A stretch of DNA of 64,000 bases from Flavobacterium nackdongense (GTDB taxonomy: Bacteria > Bacteroidota > Bacteroidia > Flavobacteriales > Flavobacteriaceae), in the NCBI RefSeq assembly GCF_004355225.1, contig NZ_CP037933.1:1364001-1428000 (forward strand), given 5' to 3'. This document shows, piece by piece, positions 1 to 8,269 of this stretch (positions within the stretch are counted from its first letter, which is position 1; the number at the start of each line of letters is the position of its first letter). Both the position numbers and the translations under genes were made by a program. The notes beneath the pieces were generated by a model that worked only from the letters and a program-made list of their open reading frames with translations, had not been told where the DNA came from and did not search any database.

Positions 1-1
1 T

Positions 2-1213
2 TATACACAATTCACCCAATATTCGCTAAAATACAATTCTAATATTTTAGATGTTTCCTTAGGGAACTTCAACGAAACCATCGGACGTGGCATATTACTG
101 CGGTCGTTCGAAATTCCGGGAGCCATACTCGAAGACCAAGGCTTTAGGTCCCGCAATTATTTTTTCAGAGATGTACAAGGAGTAACTGCAAAATTGAAAC
201 TCAAAGACTTTACCACCAAAGTGATTTGGGGAAAGCCTTTGAACAATGTCTTTCCGCCGAATCAAGACAACGCCATTCGAAGGATCGATGAAATAAAAGC
301 CATTTATTCTGATTATACATTCAAAAAACAAACTCTGGGCGCTTCATTTCTCGCACTGGACAACGACAAAGGAAATAGCAATTATAGTATGATTACGTTA
401 TCGGGCGTGCTTTCGCCAAAAATAAATTATTACACCGAAATTGCTAATGATCTCGACAATGCGGCGACTCACGCCTATTATGGCAATATCAATTTCACTT
501 TTGATAATTTAGGCATAACCGCCGAAGTCAAGGATTACAATAATTTTCTTCTGGGCTCTGGTTTCAACGAAGTTCCAGCCTTAATCAAGGAACACAGCTA
601 CAGAGTACTCAACAGAAGCACGCACGTTGTACAACCGATCAATGAATCTGGCTACCAAATAGAAGTCTATTATACCTTCCCGGATTCCTCCGTTTTGACC
701 CTCAACAACGCCCTGGCAAAAAATGATTTGGATAAAGAATATATTTTTCAAGAATACTTCGCCGAATATTCCTTCTCGATCGCGGCACATCACGATTTCA
801 AACTATTTTTAGATTATGCTCAAGATCCGTTCAAGGACCAAACTGACCGCCTCTCCACCGGAATTTATGCAGATTGGAAAATAGCCGAAAAATCATCAAT
901 AAAAACGGAATATGAATTTCAGTATTTCAACCGCGGAGGCATCAATGTCCAAAATCAATTGCTAACCTTGGGGTACGCTTTCCAATCCAAATGGGTTTTC
1001 TCCTTAGTCAGTGAGCTATCTAATGATCCATTTCTAACAAATAAATCGTGGAAAACTTGGTTTGGAGGTAATTTAAAATACCAAATCAACAACGAAAATA
1101 GCTTGCAGTTATTTGCGGGACAACGTCGTGGTGGCCCTGCGTGCAATGCCGGAAATTGTTATGAAGTCTTGGATTACGAAGGAGTTGAATTGAGGTGGAC
1201 CACTCGCTTTTAA
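2..1213 (+). CDS. DUF6029-like outer-membrane protein, 5' truncated
   Basis: The reading frame is open from base 2 to the TAA at 1211-1213, so the gene begins before the window; the TTG at 194 is internal. The visible 403 residues alternate short hydrophobic and polar stretches with many aromatic residues, and end in Phe (ELRWTTRF), the usual C-terminus of an outer-membrane beta-barrel. The sequence resembles the DUF6029 proteins of Bacteroidota, whose function is unknown. A strong terminator follows at 1258. The barrel is seen from composition; the family name is recognition without a search. Confidence 0.75.
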   Translation, partial: YTQFTQYSLKYNSNILDVSLGNFNETIGRGILLRSFEIPGAILEDQGFRSRNYFFRDVQGVTAKLKLKDFTTKVIWGKPLNNVFPPNQDNAIRRIDEIKAIYSDYTFKKQTLGASFLALDNDKGNSNYSMITLSGVLSPKINYYTEIANDLDNAATHAYYGNINFTFDNLGITAEVKDYNNFLLGSGFNEVPALIKEHSYRVLNRSTHVVQPINESGYQIEVYYTFPDSSVLTLNNALAKNDLDKEYIFQEYFAEYSFSIAAHHDFKLFLDYAQDPFKDQTDRLSTGIYADWKIAEKSSIKTEYEFQYFNRGGINVQNQLLTLGYAFQSKWVFSLVSELSNDPFLTNKSWKTWFGGNLKYQINNENSLQLFAGQRRGGPACNAGNCYEVLDYEGVELRWTTRF

Positions 1214-1257
1214 GCCATAATTCTATTTTCTACCACTTGAAAATCGTTTTCAGAAAG

Positions 1258-1278
1258 CCATCGTTTGATGGTTTTTTT
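1258..1278 (+). terminator. Rho-independent terminator of the DUF6029 gene
   Basis: The stem CCATC/GATGG with a GTTT loop is followed directly by seven T residues, 45 bases after the stop codon. Confidence 0.75.
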
Positions 1279-1400
1279 GTTCTGTAGTAAAAACCACGGC
1301 ATTCACATTTAAAAAAAGTTGACACAGATTTCAATCTATTTTGATTACACGACTTATTAAAACAACTAAAATTCGTGGGATTTAGTTTTAAAACTAATAC

Positions 1401-1430
1401 AATTTGTGCTAATTCGTGCAATTCGTGTCT
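1401..1430 (+). repeat. Dispersed intergenic repeat, copy 1
   Basis: The phrase around AATTCGTGCAATTCGTGT occurs here and, inverted, at 42888-42920. It lies in the 333-base gap 1214-1546, which otherwise holds only the terminator and AT-rich sequence. No coding potential is visible. Confidence 0.45.
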
Positions 1431-1546
1431 GAGAATTTTAAACGCGAATGCCCTGATTAAAAACTTAACATTGACGAATTGATTTAATGATTATATTTGA
1501 TAACACATAATTTACAATTAATTAACATAAAAAATCAAAATATCAC

Positions 1547-1999
1547 ATGGAAGAAAACAAAGAAGAAACAGTAAATGAAATTACTACAGAAAAAGTGGAA
1601 GAGGTTGCGAAGCCTGCAGCACGAAAACCGAGAGCTCGGAAACCAGCCACCACAGTGCGTAAACCAAAAGCAGTCGTTGAAGAAATAATCGAGCAACCCA
1701 CTGTAGCCGAAACGGCAGAGGAGGTAATTATAGAAGAAACTACCTTGGAAGAAATTTTTGCACCAATAGAGGAAAAAGAAAAAAAAGAAAAAAAGAAAAA
1801 AAACAAGATGAAGGAAAAAGAAAAAGAAAAAGCGAAAAAAGCAAAGGCAAAAGAAAAAGCAAAAGCGAAAGCTAAAAAAGCAAAAAAAGCAAAGAAAGAG
1901 AAAGCTAAAAAAGCCAAACTGAAAGCCAAACTGAAAGAAAAAAAGGCCAAAGTAAAAGCTAAAAAAGCAAAGAAAAACAAAAAGAACAAAAAGAAATAG
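1547..1999 (+). CDS. Lysine-rich histone-H1-like low-complexity protein
   Basis: The 150-residue product has two parts. Residues 1-85 are acidic and Pro/Val-rich (EEVAKPAARKPRARKPA). Residues 85-150 are almost only Lys, Ala and Glu, in KAKAKEKAK-type runs. This resembles bacterial histone-H1-like nucleoid proteins, which bind DNA through disordered Lys/Ala tails; that role is inference. The coding strand of the second half is nearly all purine. The ORF is bounded by a stop and a shared terminator and faces yajC. Its low complexity leaves some doubt about exact function but not about the ORF, which has an ATG in a suitable place. Confidence 0.7.
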   Translation: MEENKEETVNEITTEKVEEVAKPAARKPRARKPATTVRKPKAVVEEIIEQPTVAETAEEVIIEETTLEEIFAPIEEKEKKEKKKKNKMKEKEKEKAKKAKAKEKAKAKAKKAKKAKKEKAKKAKLKAKLKEKKAKVKAKKAKKNKKNKKK

Positions 2000-2017
2000 T
2001 ATGATGCTATTCCATTA

Positions 2018-2061
2018 AAAAATCCCAAATTCCAATTGTAAAATTAGAATTTGGGATTTTT
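2018..2061. terminator. Bidirectional terminator between the Lys-rich gene and yajC
   Basis: A perfect 15-bp stem (AAAAATCCCAAATTC, with its complement at 2047-2061) carries an A-run on one side and a T-run on the other, so it can end transcription from both converging genes. Confidence 0.8.
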
Positions 2062-2077
2062 AATTGTGGTGCACTAT

Positions 2078-2350
2078 TTATTTTTTTGCCAAAGCAGCAC
2101 TCATTTCCATAGAAATAGCAGAGCGCTCCATTTTCAATTTTCCAGCCATAGTTTCGATAACAACCGTAGTTTCAGCAACCTCAGCGATTTTCCCGTGAAG
2201 TCCGCTTTTGGTGATGATTTTGTCGCCTACTTTCAAAGCACTTTCGAATTCTTTTTCTTGCTTAGCTCTTTTTTGTTGTGGTCTAATCATAAAGAAATAG
2301 ATAACCACGAACATTAATAAAAAAGGCGCAAATTGAGTTAACTGTCCCAT
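2078..2350 (-). CDS. yajC: Preprotein translocase subunit YajC
   Basis: The protein has 90 residues, a normal YajC length. It has one N-terminal membrane helix (FLLMFVVIYFFMI), then the family signature RPQQKRAKQ, then a small cytosolic domain with the motif VGDKIITKSGLHGKI. YajC associates with SecDF at the inner membrane and helps Sec-dependent export. It lies 47 bases downstream of nusB on the same strand and is probably cotranscribed with it. Confidence 0.95.
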   Translation of the reverse strand: MGQLTQFAPFLLMFVVIYFFMIRPQQKRAKQEKEFESALKVGDKIITKSGLHGKIAEVAETTVVIETMAGKLKMERSAISMEMSAALAKK

Positions 2351-2397
2351 AATTTTGAATTATTTTTTTGTTTATTTATTATTAATTGTGTTGAAAT

Positions 2398-3342
2398 TTA
2401 CATTAATCCACGTCCCATCTTTTGAATTCTGTTGCCGACTTGTAGTTCTTTGACCAAATTGTCCAAAATTCCATTGATAAAAATACTACTTTTTGGTGTA
2501 GAATATTCTTTGGCCAATTCTAAGTACTCATTCAACGTCACTTTCACCGGAATCGAAGGGAATTTCAACAATTCGCAAATCGCCATTTTCAGGATAATTG
2601 TATCAATTTCTGCAATTCTTTCGGTGTCCCAATTGGGGGTTTTATCGACATATTCTTTGGCTAATTCCGATTCGTTTAAAACCGTTTTTCGGAATAAATC
2701 GCGAACAAAATCGCGGTCTTCAGCATCTTTGAAAATTTTAGGTACTTTCAAATTTCCGCCTTCTACTGGTTTTATAGCTCTTAACTGTTTGATAATCTCC
2801 GTATTTACCACCGGAATATCATCAATCCAAGTCAATTTATGATCTTCGAGATAATCGTATAATTTGTCGTTGGGAACAATTACTTCTTGAAACAAATTGG
2901 CAATAAACTCTTTGTCTTCCTCAAAATTGTTCACCGCATTGCTCATATATTTTGCATATAATTTGCTTTGCTTAATATCATTTAGGAGCAGAATAATGTA
3001 ATCATCATTCAAAGTCCAATTGTTGATTTTTCGAGTTTCAAGAGCAATACTCAACGAATTATTTTCAGAAAGTATCTGAAAAATAGCGTTTTTTATGAAT
3101 TTTTGATTGGGCTTGCGTTCCTCCGGAGTAGCGAGATGTTTCTGACTGGATAGGTGCAAAAATTCAGATTCTTTTTTGCAAATTTCGATCAAAGAGGAAA
3201 GCATTATAAGGTATAAATCCTGAATTGCGTCGATACTGTAAAAAAGAAATTTTTCTTCCTTTTCGAGATTATCTGACCCATTTTGATGCATCGCATAAAT
3301 GGTTTGCATTACCTTAATACGAATATGTCTTCTGTTTACCAC
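2398..3342 (-). CDS. nusB: Transcription antitermination factor NusB, extended Bacteroidota form
   Basis: The product has 314 residues, about twice the length of E. coli NusB. The N-terminus NRRHIRIKVMQTIYA and the C-terminal block (about residues 215-305, with DTIILKMAICELL and NEYLELAKEYSTPKSSIFINGILD) match NusB. The middle is a lineage-specific insertion known in Bacteroidota. NusB binds boxA RNA with NusE/S10 during rRNA transcription. The start is GTG at 3342, chosen because the conserved NRRHIR block follows it at once and a -7 box sits 29 bases upstream. Confidence 0.93.
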   Translation of the reverse strand: MVNRRHIRIKVMQTIYAMHQNGSDNLEKEEKFLFYSIDAIQDLYLIMLSSLIEICKKESEFLHLSSQKHLATPEERKPNQKFIKNAIFQILSENNSLSIALETRKINNWTLNDDYIILLLNDIKQSKLYAKYMSNAVNNFEEDKEFIANLFQEVIVPNDKLYDYLEDHKLTWIDDIPVVNTEIIKQLRAIKPVEGGNLKVPKIFKDAEDRDFVRDLFRKTVLNESELAKEYVDKTPNWDTERIAEIDTIILKMAICELLKFPSIPVKVTLNEYLELAKEYSTPKSSIFINGILDNLVKELQVGNRIQKMGRGLM

Positions 3343-3370
3343 CTTGTAAGAACTTTTTTAAATTAGTTTG

Positions 3371-3378
3371 CAAAAATA
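3371..3378 (-). promoter_or_regulatory. Promoter -7 box of nusB-yajC
   Basis: TATTTTTG on the minus strand fits TAnnTTTG and lies 29 bases before the GTG of nusB. No clear TTG is seen at -33. Confidence 0.55.
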
Positions 3379-3432
3379 AGAATTTCATTTTTTAAAACAG
3401 AATTAAACCTGAAAAATATCTAATTTTCCTAT

Positions 3433-3440
3433 TACCTTTG
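3433..3440 (+). promoter_or_regulatory. Promoter -7 box of the ABC transporter gene
   Basis: TACCTTTG fits TAnnTTTG and lies 25 bases before the ATG at 3466. Confidence 0.55.
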
Positions 3441-3465
3441 GAATTCTAAAAGAATAAAAATCCAG

Positions 3466-5226
3466 ATGAAAGAATTACAGCATTTAAATAAATATTTTTT
3501 CAAATACAAATACAGCTTTTTGTTGGGCATCGTGATTACGATTGTGGCGCAAATATTTTCTTTGTTTACACCGAAGTTAATCAGCAAATCCTTCACGGTC
3601 ATCGAAGCGTTTGCAAAAGATAAATCCGTATCGAAAAGCATCATTCAACAAGAGTTGATTACGAACATTTTACTCATCATTGCCACCACAATAATCGCTG
3701 GTTTCTTGACTTTTCTGATGCGTCAAACCCTGATCGTGATGTCGCGCCACATCGAATTCGATTTGAAAAACGAGGTGTTCCGCCAATACGAAATGCTATC
3801 ACAGAATTTTTACAAACAAAACCGCACGGGCGATTTGATGAACCGCATCAGCGAAGATGTTTCGAAAGTAAGAATGTATGTAGGCCCTGCGGTAATGTAC
3901 ACCATCAATACGTTCATTCGTTTTGCAATCGTCATTATGTATATGTTTAGTGTTTCGCCTCGACTCACTCTTTACACGCTGCTTCCCCTGCCGATTTTGT
4001 CGTATGCTATTTTCAAAATTAGCTCTGAAATCAATAAACGAAGTACCATTTTTCAGCAATATTTATCTAAAGTTTCGAGTTTTACACAAGAAATTTTTTC
4101 AGGAATTCGAGTGATAAAAGCGTATTCGTTAGAAGATCAACATCAAAAAAATATGGTGGATTTATCACAAGAAAGCAAAAGCAAAAGTTTGAAATTGGCC
4201 AAAATTCAAGCGCTTTTTGGTCCATTGATGTTGGCACTTATTGGAATAAGCAACTTGGTGGTGATTTATTTTGGTGGTTTAATGTACATCAACGGAACCA
4301 TCAAAAGCATTGGAACCATCGCCGAATTTATTTTATATGTCAATATGCTCACTTGGCCCGTAGCCTCATTGGGTTGGGTTTCATCAATGGTGCAGGAAGC
4401 TGAAGCTTCGCAAAAACGCATCAATGAATTCCTGAAAATCGTTCCTGAAATTCAAAACAACAATCCCGAAAAATCCATAATCGAAGGCGCAATTTCTTTC
4501 GAAAATGTGAGCTACACTTACGATGACACTAATATTACGGCCTTGAAAAATGTATCTTTTACCGTTCAAGAAGGCGAAACCTTAGCGATTTTAGGGAAAA
4601 CGGGATCCGGAAAATCGACGATTATTTCGTTGATTTCTAGACTGTATGACGTCAGCGAGGGACAAATTACAATCGACGAAAAAGAAATCAGCCAACTGAA
4701 CTTATTCGATTTGAGAAACACCATCGGAATCGTTCCCCAAGATGCATTTTTATTTTCGGATAGCATTCGAAACAACATCAAATTTGGAAAAGAAAACGCT
4801 ACCGATGAGGAGGTTGAAACGGCTGCTAAAAGTGCTGTAGTGCACGACAATATCATCGGCTTCAACAAACAATACGACACGATTTTGGGCGAAAGAGGCA
4901 TTACGCTTTCTGGCGGACAAAAACAACGGGTTTCAATCGCTAGAGCTATTATCAAAAATCCAAAAATTTTGCTTCTCGACGATTGTTTATCTGCTGTAGA
5001 TACCGAAACCGAAGAGGCAATTTTGAACAATCTTCAGGAAATTTGTAAAGACAAAACCACCATTATTGTCAGTCACAGAGTCTCCTCAGCTAAGAATGCC
5101 GATCGGATTATTGTTCTAGACGAAGGGCAAATTATTGAGCAAGGTTCTCATAATCAATTACTAAATCAAGAGGGCTATTATGCCGCTTTATATTTGAAAC
5201 AACTTTCTGAAAAAGAATTGCAATAA
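3466..5226 (+). CDS. ABC transporter, fused permease/ATPase (MsbA-like exporter)
   Basis: This 586-residue half-transporter has a six-helix membrane domain (about 1-320) followed by a nucleotide-binding domain (about 340-580). Walker A (GKTGSGKST), the Q-loop region (IGIVPQDAFLF), the signature LSGGQKQR, Walker B (ILLLDD) and the switch His (VSHRVSS) are all intact. It should work as a homodimer exporting a lipid or drug-like substrate across the inner membrane. The substrate cannot be told from sequence. It is transcribed divergently from nusB. Confidence 0.92.
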   Translation: MKELQHLNKYFFKYKYSFLLGIVITIVAQIFSLFTPKLISKSFTVIEAFAKDKSVSKSIIQQELITNILLIIATTIIAGFLTFLMRQTLIVMSRHIEFDLKNEVFRQYEMLSQNFYKQNRTGDLMNRISEDVSKVRMYVGPAVMYTINTFIRFAIVIMYMFSVSPRLTLYTLLPLPILSYAIFKISSEINKRSTIFQQYLSKVSSFTQEIFSGIRVIKAYSLEDQHQKNMVDLSQESKSKSLKLAKIQALFGPLMLALIGISNLVVIYFGGLMYINGTIKSIGTIAEFILYVNMLTWPVASLGWVSSMVQEAEASQKRINEFLKIVPEIQNNNPEKSIIEGAISFENVSYTYDDTNITALKNVSFTVQEGETLAILGKTGSGKSTIISLISRLYDVSEGQITIDEKEISQLNLFDLRNTIGIVPQDAFLFSDSIRNNIKFGKENATDEEVETAAKSAVVHDNIIGFNKQYDTILGERGITLSGGQKQRVSIARAIIKNPKILLLDDCLSAVDTETEEAILNNLQEICKDKTTIIVSHRVSSAKNADRIIVLDEGQIIEQGSHNQLLNQEGYYAALYLKQLSEKELQ

Positions 5227-5290
5227 ATGTTGTGTAAATCAACTATTTTTTAGATTTTTGAGTACTACTTAAGAACACTAAATAGATAGA

Positions 5291-5677
5291 ATGATTATGA
5301 GAGAACACGATTTGTTAGAAAAAGAAGAAATATTTTCGAAAGTTTTAAGAGCTGGAAGAAGAACCTATTTCTTTGATGTGAGAGCAACAAAAGCAGATGA
5401 TTATTACATTACGATTACCGAAAGCAAGAAATTTACAGAAGCAGATGGTTCGTTTCATTTCAAAAAACACAAAATTTATTTATACAAGGAAGATTTTGCT
5501 GCTTTTACTGAAATTTTAGAAGAAATGACTTCGTATGTTTTGAACCATAAAGGCGAGGAAGTAATTTCTGAAAGACATCAAAAAGATTTCAAGAAAGAAT
5601 ACGAAGCAGAAACATTTGAAGAAGAAAAGTTACCGTCCACTTCGAATTTTACGAATATCGAATTTGATGATATTTAA
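5291..5677 (+). CDS. DUF3276 (PUR-alpha-like) nucleic-acid-binding protein
   Basis: The 128-residue product has the PUR-fold pattern of Bacteroidota DUF3276 proteins: KVLRAGRRTYFFDVRATKADDYYITITESKK, split here across two strands, then KHKIYLYKEDFAAFTEILEE. PUR-repeat proteins bind purine-rich single-stranded DNA or RNA; the bacterial role is not established. The tail is acidic. The start could be Met1 or Met3 (MIMREHD). A terminator follows at 5722. Confidence 0.85.
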   Translation: MIMREHDLLEKEEIFSKVLRAGRRTYFFDVRATKADDYYITITESKKFTEADGSFHFKKHKIYLYKEDFAAFTEILEEMTSYVLNHKGEEVISERHQKDFKKEYEAETFEEEKLPSTSNFTNIEFDDI

Positions 5678-5721
5678 ATTGTAAAACAACTACCAAAATA
5701 ACTAACCAATCCCTAAAAAAA

Positions 5722-5754
5722 CCTGAAAGTCATATGATTTTCAGGCTTTTTTTT
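5722..5754 (+). terminator. Terminator of the DUF3276 gene
   Basis: The stem CCTGAAA/TTTCAGG is followed by a T-run interrupted by a single C. Confidence 0.75.
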
Positions 5755-5770
5755 TGCAAAAAAATAATAC

Positions 5771-5800
5771 AAAAAAATCCCAAAACTTTCGCTTTGGGAC
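5771..5800 (-). terminator. Terminator of the peptidylprolyl isomerase gene
   Basis: Read on the minus strand, the stem TCCCAAA/TTTGGGA is followed by seven T residues, 36 bases after the stop codon. Confidence 0.75.
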
Positions 5801-5835
5801 TTGTAAATCGTACAACAAATAGTGTACATCGAATA

Positions 5836-6768
5836 TTATTTCACGTCCATCAATTCGACATCAAAAATCAAAGTTGCATTTGGTGGAATCACTCCTCCCG
5901 CCCCACTTGGCCCGTATCCTAAATCCGACGGAATGACAAAGCGAGCTTTATCGCCTACTTTCAATAATGCGATTCCTTCGTCCCAGCCTTCGATTACTTG
6001 TCCGATTCCTAATTTGAATTCGATTGGTTTTTTTCTTGGATAAGAAGAATCAAACACTTTTCCGTTTTCTAATGAACCTTCATAATGCACTGAAACTGTT
6101 TTTCCATTCTCTGCTTGTTTTCCGCTTCCTCTTTGGATAAATTGGTAACGCAAACCGCTTTCTGTTTTTTCGAAACCAGCCGCTAGTTGTTCCATTTTGG
6201 CTTCAGATTCTGCTTTCAAAGCGGCTAATTTTTTCAAACGCGCCCCTTTCAATCCTACATACGCTTCGATAGCGTTCCATTTTTGAGCTTCCTCACCTAC
6301 TCTTATAATTTCGAGAGTTTCTAATTTATCGCCTTGAGCAATGGCATCTACAACATCTTGTCCTTCAACCACATTTCCGAAAACGGTATGTTTATTGTCT
6401 AACCAAGGCGTTGCCACGTGTGTGATAAAAAATTGCGAACCGTTGCTTCCCGGTCCAGAGTTTGCCATAGACAAAACACCAGGCCCATCGTGACGCAAAT
6501 CTTGGTGAAACTCATCATCAAATTTATACCCTGGATCTCCCGTTCCAGTTCCTAGAGGACAACCTCCTTGAATCATAAAATCAGGAATTACTCTGTGAAA
6601 ATTCAAACCATCGTAGAATTTTTGTCCTTGAGGTTTAATTTTGTTCTCCATATTTCCTTCAGCTAGGGCAACAAAGTTTCCTACAGTTCCCGGTGTCAAT
6701 TCGTGAGTAAGTTTAACTAAAATCGAACCTTTTGCAGTGTTGAATTTAGCATATATTCCGTTTTCCAT
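5836..6768 (-). CDS. Peptidylprolyl isomerase, cyclophilin-FKBP fusion
   Basis: The 310-residue protein joins two unrelated prolyl isomerase domains. Residues 1-155 are a cyclophilin, with FHRVIPDFMIQGG and SNGSQFFITHVATPWLD. Residues 205-310 are an FKBP, with VHYEGSLENGKVFDSS, GQVIEGWDEG and PSDLGYGPSGAGGVIP. A charged Lys/Glu/Ala helix at about 160-200 links them. No signal peptide is visible, so it should act in the cytoplasm as a folding catalyst. Both catalytic cores look complete. It has its own promoter and terminator. Confidence 0.93.
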   Translation of the reverse strand: MENGIYAKFNTAKGSILVKLTHELTPGTVGNFVALAEGNMENKIKPQGQKFYDGLNFHRVIPDFMIQGGCPLGTGTGDPGYKFDDEFHQDLRHDGPGVLSMANSGPGSNGSQFFITHVATPWLDNKHTVFGNVVEGQDVVDAIAQGDKLETLEIIRVGEEAQKWNAIEAYVGLKGARLKKLAALKAESEAKMEQLAAGFEKTESGLRYQFIQRGSGKQAENGKTVSVHYEGSLENGKVFDSSYPRKKPIEFKLGIGQVIEGWDEGIALLKVGDKARFVIPSDLGYGPSGAGGVIPPNATLIFDVELMDVK

Positions 6769-6793
6769 TTCTTTTATTTTTTTTAATGAAGTG

Positions 6794-6801
6794 CAAATTT
6801 A
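6794..6801 (-). promoter_or_regulatory. Promoter -7 box of the isomerase gene
   Basis: TAAATTTG on the minus strand lies 25 bases before the ATG at 6768. Confidence 0.55.
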
Positions 6802-6841
6802 CAAAAATTATTAGTTTTCCGTTTTATATGGAGGCACTAAA

Positions 6842-7696
6842 TTATGAATTAGGTTTTTTCAACTGATTGATAATCGAAATAACATCCTGATTTCCCAAAC
6901 CAGAATTCAAAGCATTAGTGTAAGTATCTATAATAGCATCTGTCAATGCGAAATTCACTCCATTTTTCTGAGCCAACAATACATCTTTATGCATTAAACT
7001 CAAGGCAAATGCCGCTTGATAATCATCCTTAATCAACATTGGGGTTTTCACCCTAGAAGCACCACTCCCACAGGCACTTTCGTTAATAATTTCTAACAAA
7101 TCCGAACGATCAATACCATTATTTTCGGCAAACAACACCGTTTCTGCTAAGCCTAAATACAATATGGAAAGATAATAATTCACGCTCAATTTGGTTGCAA
7201 TTCCTTTGCCATTGACCCCAACGTGTTTGATGAATTTACCCAATTTTTCAAAATAAGGCATCGCCTTAGTCAGATCCGCTGCGTCTCCGCCTACCATAAT
7301 GGTTAGCGTTCCATTGGCCGCGGGTTGCGTACTTCCGGCCACAGGAGCATCTAGAAAGGAAGCTTTTTTCTGTTTTAGTCTTTGGGCAGTACTCACGGAA
7401 AGTTGTTCCGAAATGGTACTCATATCAATAAAAAGTTTCCCCGCTATGTCGTCCATCCCAAGAATTTCGCCAAAGACGGCCTCAAGGGCTTCGTCATTAC
7501 TGAGCATTGTAAAAATGATGTCGGATTGCGCTACTAATTCTCTACTATTTTTAGCGATTGTGACACCTGTATTTTCGAAAGGTTTTGTCTTTAGAATATT
7601 TCTGTTAAATACCGTTAGTGGAAAACCTGCTTTGGACAAATTGCTTGCCATTGGCGTTCCCATATTGCCGAGACCGATCCAGCCTATCTGTTTCAT
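6842..7696 (-). CDS. NAD(P)-dependent beta-hydroxyacid dehydrogenase
   Basis: The 284-residue protein starts with the Rossmann motif GWIGLGNMGTPMASNLSKAG. It continues with the family substrate motif (DAPVAGSTQPAANGTLTIMVGG) and the catalytic-lysine region (GKGIATKLSVNYYL). These are hallmarks of the 3-hydroxyisobutyrate dehydrogenase / GLYR / tartronate semialdehyde reductase superfamily. The exact substrate (hydroxyisobutyrate, succinic semialdehyde, glyoxylate or other) cannot be fixed from sequence. It stands alone, with the next gene divergent. Confidence 0.85.
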   Translation of the reverse strand: MKQIGWIGLGNMGTPMASNLSKAGFPLTVFNRNILKTKPFENTGVTIAKNSRELVAQSDIIFTMLSNDEALEAVFGEILGMDDIAGKLFIDMSTISEQLSVSTAQRLKQKKASFLDAPVAGSTQPAANGTLTIMVGGDAADLTKAMPYFEKLGKFIKHVGVNGKGIATKLSVNYYLSILYLGLAETVLFAENNGIDRSDLLEIINESACGSGASRVKTPMLIKDDYQAAFALSLMHKDVLLAQKNGVNFALTDAIIDTYTNALNSGLGNQDVISIINQLKKPNS

Positions 7697-7762
7697 ATTT
7701 GCTATTTTTTGATTGGAATGTAAATTTACTATATAAATTCAGGAATGAATGCAGTATAATCG

Positions 7763-7770
7763 TATTTTTG
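7763..7770 (+). promoter_or_regulatory. Promoter -7 box of the DUF1569-nuclease pair
   Basis: TATTTTTG lies 22 bases before the ATG at 7793. Confidence 0.55.
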
Positions 7771-7792
7771 AAATACTAAAAATAAAATCATT

Positions 7793-8236
7793 ATGAGCTC
7801 AATTTATAATGCGAGTGACAATGCTGCGATACTTTCCAGAATTGAATCTCTTAAACCAGAAAGCAAGGCGCTCTGGGGGAAAATGACAGTTGATCAAATG
7901 CTGAAACACACCAACGAAGCCATTCTGATTGCTTTTGATGAAAAAACCTTGAAAATTAATTTCCTAATGCGATTTTTAGGAAAAATGATGAAGCATAAAA
8001 TTTTCAATTCCGAATTTAAAAAAAATAGTCCCACAGCTCCTGAATTTATTTTCAAAGAACACTATGATTTTGAAGCTGCAAAAAAAGATTTGACCATCAA
8101 TTTTAGCCGTTTTGCCCAAGGTCCGGAGGCAATCAAAATCACCGAACATCCGTTTTGGGGAAAGATGACATCCGAAGATTGGGATAAATTGATGTGGAAA
8201 CATTTGGATCATCATTTAAAACAATTTGGGGTTTAA
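7793..8236 (+). CDS. DUF1569 (DinB-like) protein
   Basis: The 147-residue product resembles DUF1569 proteins, a DinB/YfiT-like four-helix bundle. Conserved features are WGKMTVDQMLKHTNEA near residue 30 and HPFWGKMTSEDWDKLMWKHLDHHLKQF at the C-terminus, given here as a description of its His-rich end. In DinB-type proteins such His residues bind a metal; the reaction here is unknown. It shares a transcript with the nuclease gene 33 bases downstream. Confidence 0.8.
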   Translation: MSSIYNASDNAAILSRIESLKPESKALWGKMTVDQMLKHTNEAILIAFDEKTLKINFLMRFLGKMMKHKIFNSEFKKNSPTAPEFIFKEHYDFEAAKKDLTINFSRFAQGPEAIKITEHPFWGKMTSEDWDKLMWKHLDHHLKQFGV

Positions 8237-8269
8237 ACTCGCTATACATCGCTTATTCATCTTACTATT

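Noticed and set aside
1543..2028. 161-codon Phe/Ala/Ser-rich frame opposite the Lys-rich gene
   Set aside because: It is the complement of AAA/GCN codons. The plus-strand frame has a plausible start and its own terminator, and the minus frame would begin beyond that terminator.
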